This document shows, piece by piece, positions 62,201-64,000 of a stretch of 64,000 nt of DNA. The notes below the pieces were generated by a model, which was not told the DNA's origin, did not search any database, and saw only the letters and a list, made by a program, of their open reading frames with translations. This DNA comes from Fen-455 sp050012675 (lineage in GTDB: Bacteria; Actinomycetota; Acidimicrobiia; Acidimicrobiales; Bog-793): contig JBEKGS010000001.1 in assembly GCA_050012675.1 (NCBI GenBank), positions 1-64,000 of the forward strand. Reading direction: 5' to 3'. The position numbers were made by a program, and so were the translations under genes. How positions within the stretch are numbered: the stretch's first letter is position 1; each line of letters starts with the position of its first letter.

Positions 62201-62629
62201 GGTGTCGGGCTCGCAGGCCATCTCACAGGCTCCATCGACATGGTCGTGCGCCTCGGCGACGCGGCTGGGTCGCCGAGGCGCTTTGTCGTCGTCGACTACA
62301 AGACCAACGTGCTCTGCGACGAGGGCCGCGAGCCGCGGCTCCTCGACTATCACCCCGGCCGCTTGGCAGCGGCGATGGCGGCACACCACTACCCCTTGCA
62401 AGCCCTTCTCTACCTGGTGGCGTTGCACCGCTACCTGCGTTGGCGCTTGCCCGGTTACCGGCCCGCCGAGCACCTCGGAGGCGCCGCCTACCTGTTCGTG
62501 CGGGGCATGGCAGGCGCTGGCACTCCGCTCATCGGGGAGGACCCGCACGGGGTGTTCACCTGGCGTGTCCCGCCTGCTCTCGTGACCGGGCTCAGCGACC
62601 TGCTCGACGGCGCCGGGGCCCTCGCGTGA
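59222..62629 (+). CDS. recB: Exodeoxyribonuclease V beta subunit RecB
   Basis: A 1135-residue UvrD-type helicase with a C-terminal nuclease. Walker A is EASAGTGKTFTLAGL (about 20-34), followed by TFTRAAAAELRDRV, the Walker B region LIDEFQDTDPVQW (about 260), YAFRGANVHTY and TVHAAKGLEFPIV. The nuclease motif is VVDYKTN (D1025, K1027), preceded by GTLVHEVLALVDF. It unwinds and cuts DNA ends for recombinational repair. The protein follows recC with a TGATG junction and overlaps recD by 4 bp. Catalytic residues appear complete. Confidence 0.96.
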   Translation: MSAPQVFSLLDELPTGCVAIEASAGTGKTFTLAGLVVRYVAEEAVRVEELLMVTFTRAAAAELRDRVRSRLSEAAAALRDPAGIAPADQLLTHLAAGDRDVRLSRLEQAVIDFDAATITTIHGFAQQVLATLGSAAPGDREATLLDDTDELVEAVSADVLATESVSDPHVADELPDLKTLSQLCAKVLGNPGINIIPGPDPSRSTPGAARVRRLVDSVVEEVHRRRRVAGTLSFDDLLTRLRDALDEGSVAVATLRRRFRVALIDEFQDTDPVQWAIFSRLFASPGHASPLILVADPKQAIYAFRGANVHTYLEAAYQPDTRRFTLDVNRRSDGALIDALGRMFEGATFGDPRIEFVPVNAAREHEDVRVKTEDGAALPALSLRLAVGADLARGTNGWILAGPAQAAIARDLALEVHRLLETAWIPSGEGTALRRRVRPGNIAVLLGTNGEAELIQTALRLRGIPAVVTRSDSVLQSDAARHWRFLLAGLTRPADPTRARTAAFSCFFGWSVADLDAADDAELGRVQDQLFRWSEILNAQGTVAFCARVWSDSGVTARVLATSDGDRELTDLDHIAGLLQMSTVGRRPTAAGLLATLKQLESEAGGDPETDLTARQVDSDAEAVRIMTVHAAKGLEFPIVCVPTLWRRGGAMSPEIVFRDPATGLRTFDVANGEHWPTPGEASQRKALAEDELRGENLRLLYVALTRAQHKTLVWWSRVQRCEASGLSHVLFARHNAAIDREQFEAAKVCFPDDAQAASVLAPVFAPAGDAVAITVTGAVDGPARSWDGDGTRAPTGVMSHAVLQRVLPRDIHRWSFSAISDRARHAEFDPEDESLGDSGAADEPAEAHGAVAAVGTASRPELPLGAIAGGTQFGTLVHEVLALVDFAAADLDKELRTCVEERLRWTPWPVDPETLVAGLRAAIESPLGPLFGTRRLRDLGSRDRLDELSFELRLGGKGRFATDRDIGALMLAHLADDDPLRSWAQRLGAGLFGVGLAGHLTGSIDMVVRLGDAAGSPRRFVVVDYKTNVLCDEGREPRLLDYHPGRLAAAMAAHHYPLQALLYLVALHRYLRWRLPGYRPAEHLGGAAYLFVRGMAGAGTPLIGEDPHGVFTWRVPPALVTGLSDLLDGAGALA

Positions 62630-64000
62630 CTGCGCCCACCCCGCTGCTCGGCGCACCGGTTCAGACGCTTGCGCCTTTTGTCGCCGCCGGCGTCCTCGCG
62701 GCCTCCGATGTCCAGGTGGCAGGCGTGATCGCCCGAAGTGTCGGCGGCCTCGAGCCCGAGGTCGTGCTGGGCGCCGCTTTGGCGGCGCGCGCCCCGCGCC
62801 TCGGGCACGTGTGCGTGGTGATCGGCACCGTCGCCGGGTCCGTCGTCGTCGACGCCGAAGGGGCCTACCCCGTGGACACCCTGCCATGGCCCGACGCTCA
62901 GCGCTGGGCGGCCTGCCTCTACGAGAGCCCGGCGGTGGGCCGCCCGGAGGACGGGCCTTCAGGGGTGGTCCTGCCCCTCGTCTTCGACGGCACGCGCCTT
63001 TACCTCGAGCGCTACTGGCGCTTCGAGAAGCACGTCGCCGAAAGCCTTCTGCAAAGAGCGGGCAGCGCCGAGGGATTCGCCACTTCGTCACCTGGGCTCG
63101 AAGCCGTCTTGGACGAGCTGTTCGAGGACATGGACCGGCTGCAGCGCGAGGCCGCGTCCCAAGCGCTCACGGGCAGGATCGCGGTGATCGGCGGCGGACC
63201 GGGCACCGGCAAGACCCGCACCGTCGCCCGGCTGCTCGCCGCCGCCAACGCCGTCGCCCTCGCACGGGGCGAGCCGCCCAGGGTGGCTCTCGCGGCTCCC
63301 ACCGGCAAGGCGGCCGCCCGCATGACAGCCGCCGTCCACGAGGAGGCAGAAGTGGCGAACCTCGGCGAGGGTGTCGCGGACCTGCTGCGTCGGACGGAGG
63401 CACGGACACTTCACCGCCTGTTAGGGGCCCACGCCGGCGGGAAACCCCGCTACGACAGCTCCAACCCGTTGCCCGACGATCTCGTGGTCGTGGACGAGAC
63501 GTCGATGGTGTCCCTGCCGATGATGGCCCGCCTGCTCGACGCGGTACGCCCCGGGGCGACGCTCGTGCTGGTCGGGGACCCGTACCAGCTCGCGAGCGTC
63601 GAGGCGGGCGCCGTGCTCGGCGAGATCGTCGGCCCGAGGGTCAAAGGGCCGGCCGTTGGCCCGCTCGGGGCGCGCATCGTGCTGCTCGAGCACAACCACC
63701 GTTTCGGCCTGAACTCCGAGATCGCGGCGTTCGCCGACGCCGTCCGGCTCGGCGAGGCCGACGTCGCGATGGAGCTGCTCCGCGACCACGGCTCCGGCGA
63801 GGTGACATGGGTCGGGGACGAAGACCGGGCGGGTATCACCCGGCTCCACGAGGAGGCGGCGGCATGCGCCGCCGGGGTGGTGCGGGCGGCTCTCAAGGGC
63901 GATGCCAGAGAGGGTCTCAAGGAGTCGTCGCAGCTGAAAGTCCTCTGCGCCACGCGACTCGGACCCCTCGGTGTCTCCGGCTGGACCGCTGCCATCGAAG
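62626..64000 (+). CDS. recD: Exodeoxyribonuclease V alpha subunit RecD, N-terminal part
   Basis: Starts at GTG 62626 (GTGA overlap with recB) and runs off the right edge; 458 codons are visible. The N-terminal RecD domain is followed by Walker A GGGPGTGKTRTV (K196), SPTGKAA-type APTGKAAARM, and Walker B DLVVVDETSMVSLPMM with the later GDPYQLASVEAGAVLGE. It is the 5'-3' helicase of the RecBCD complex. About 130-150 C-terminal residues are outside the window. Order recC-recB-recD with overlaps supports one transcription unit. Confidence 0.94.
   Translation, partial: MTAPTPLLGAPVQTLAPFVAAGVLAASDVQVAGVIARSVGGLEPEVVLGAALAARAPRLGHVCVVIGTVAGSVVVDAEGAYPVDTLPWPDAQRWAACLYESPAVGRPEDGPSGVVLPLVFDGTRLYLERYWRFEKHVAESLLQRAGSAEGFATSSPGLEAVLDELFEDMDRLQREAASQALTGRIAVIGGGPGTGKTRTVARLLAAANAVALARGEPPRVALAAPTGKAAARMTAAVHEEAEVANLGEGVADLLRRTEARTLHRLLGAHAGGKPRYDSSNPLPDDLVVVDETSMVSLPMMARLLDAVRPGATLVLVGDPYQLASVEAGAVLGEIVGPRVKGPAVGPLGARIVLLEHNHRFGLNSEIAAFADAVRLGEADVAMELLRDHGSGEVTWVGDEDRAGITRLHEEAAACAAGVVRAALKGDAREGLKESSQLKVLCATRLGPLGVSGWTAAIE

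Noticed and set aside
1..64000. CRISPR arrays, rRNA, tRNA and insertion sequences
   Set aside because: No regularly spaced repeats, tRNA-like cloverleaf ends or transposase-like frames were seen; short tRNAs could still be missed by eye.

Overview
The window is high-GC bacterial DNA with dense, short-spaced genes, many GTG and TTG starts, ATGA/GTGA gene overlaps, and several genes without a Shine-Dalgarno site that carry a TAnnnT -10-like hexamer 6-12 nt before the start (leaderless-looking). Together with PadR, DtxR/MntR-type, GntR/FadR, DUF998, DUF6328, TY-Chap, LLM flavin oxidoreductase and DUF480 families, this points to an Actinomycetota member. Acidimicrobiia-like is my best guess from family content alone, not a measured placement. 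No rRNA, tRNA, CRISPR array or intact insertion sequence was seen.

Layout. 1-3064: a DoxX/fatty-acid-hydroxylase pair, a secreted repeat protein and a PadR regulator with a palindromic operator candidate. 3291-10273: a divergent aromatic-amino-acid-lyase homologue that lacks the MIO-forming Ser, and a four-gene xanthine-dehydrogenase-type molybdenum hydroxylase (two FAD subunits, one 2Fe-2S subunit, one Mo subunit), followed by the decayed end of a nucleoside ABC permease. 12526-26409: the most interesting block. It has a divergent DapA-family lyase, then a tightly coupled run of twelve genes: peptide-type solute-binding protein, two ATPases, two permeases, a Gfo/Idh/MocA oxidoreductase, TldD and TldE metallopeptidase subunits, two tandem DUF4438 paralogues, a GntR/FadR regulator and an LLM flavin oxidoreductase. 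A perfect 20-bp inverted repeat lies in the divergent promoter region. 26410-29111: a divergent NRAMP transporter and a DtxR/MntR-type regulator, with a 35-bp near-palindrome upstream. 29363-43864: housekeeping and accessory singletons (TY-Chap protein, transketolase-like enzyme, endonuclease V remnant, universal stress protein, APC permease, pirin, EamA, DUF1275, aldo/keto reductase, hemerythrin, DUF6328, SDR, DegV). 44130-49807: a B12-binding radical SAM protein, an ADP-ribose locus (macro domain divergent from an ARH-phosphatase fusion), an MBL hydrolase, a Fic remnant and OsmC. 49871-53978: DUF480, EamA, and a coupled MocA / D-2-hydroxyacid dehydrogenase pair. 54104-64000: SppA divergent from recC-recB-recD, with recD cut by the right edge.

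How the parts may work together (inference). In the 12.5-26.4 kb block the gene order suggests import of a peptide or peptide-like compound, cleavage or processing by TldD/TldE, and redox or lyase steps on the product, controlled by the in-operon GntR protein. The role of the DUF4438 pair is unknown and is the main open question. Gene fragments at about 10.3, 32.8 and 48.9 kb, and a suspected frameshift at 11.1 kb, show either ongoing gene loss or indel errors in the assembly.
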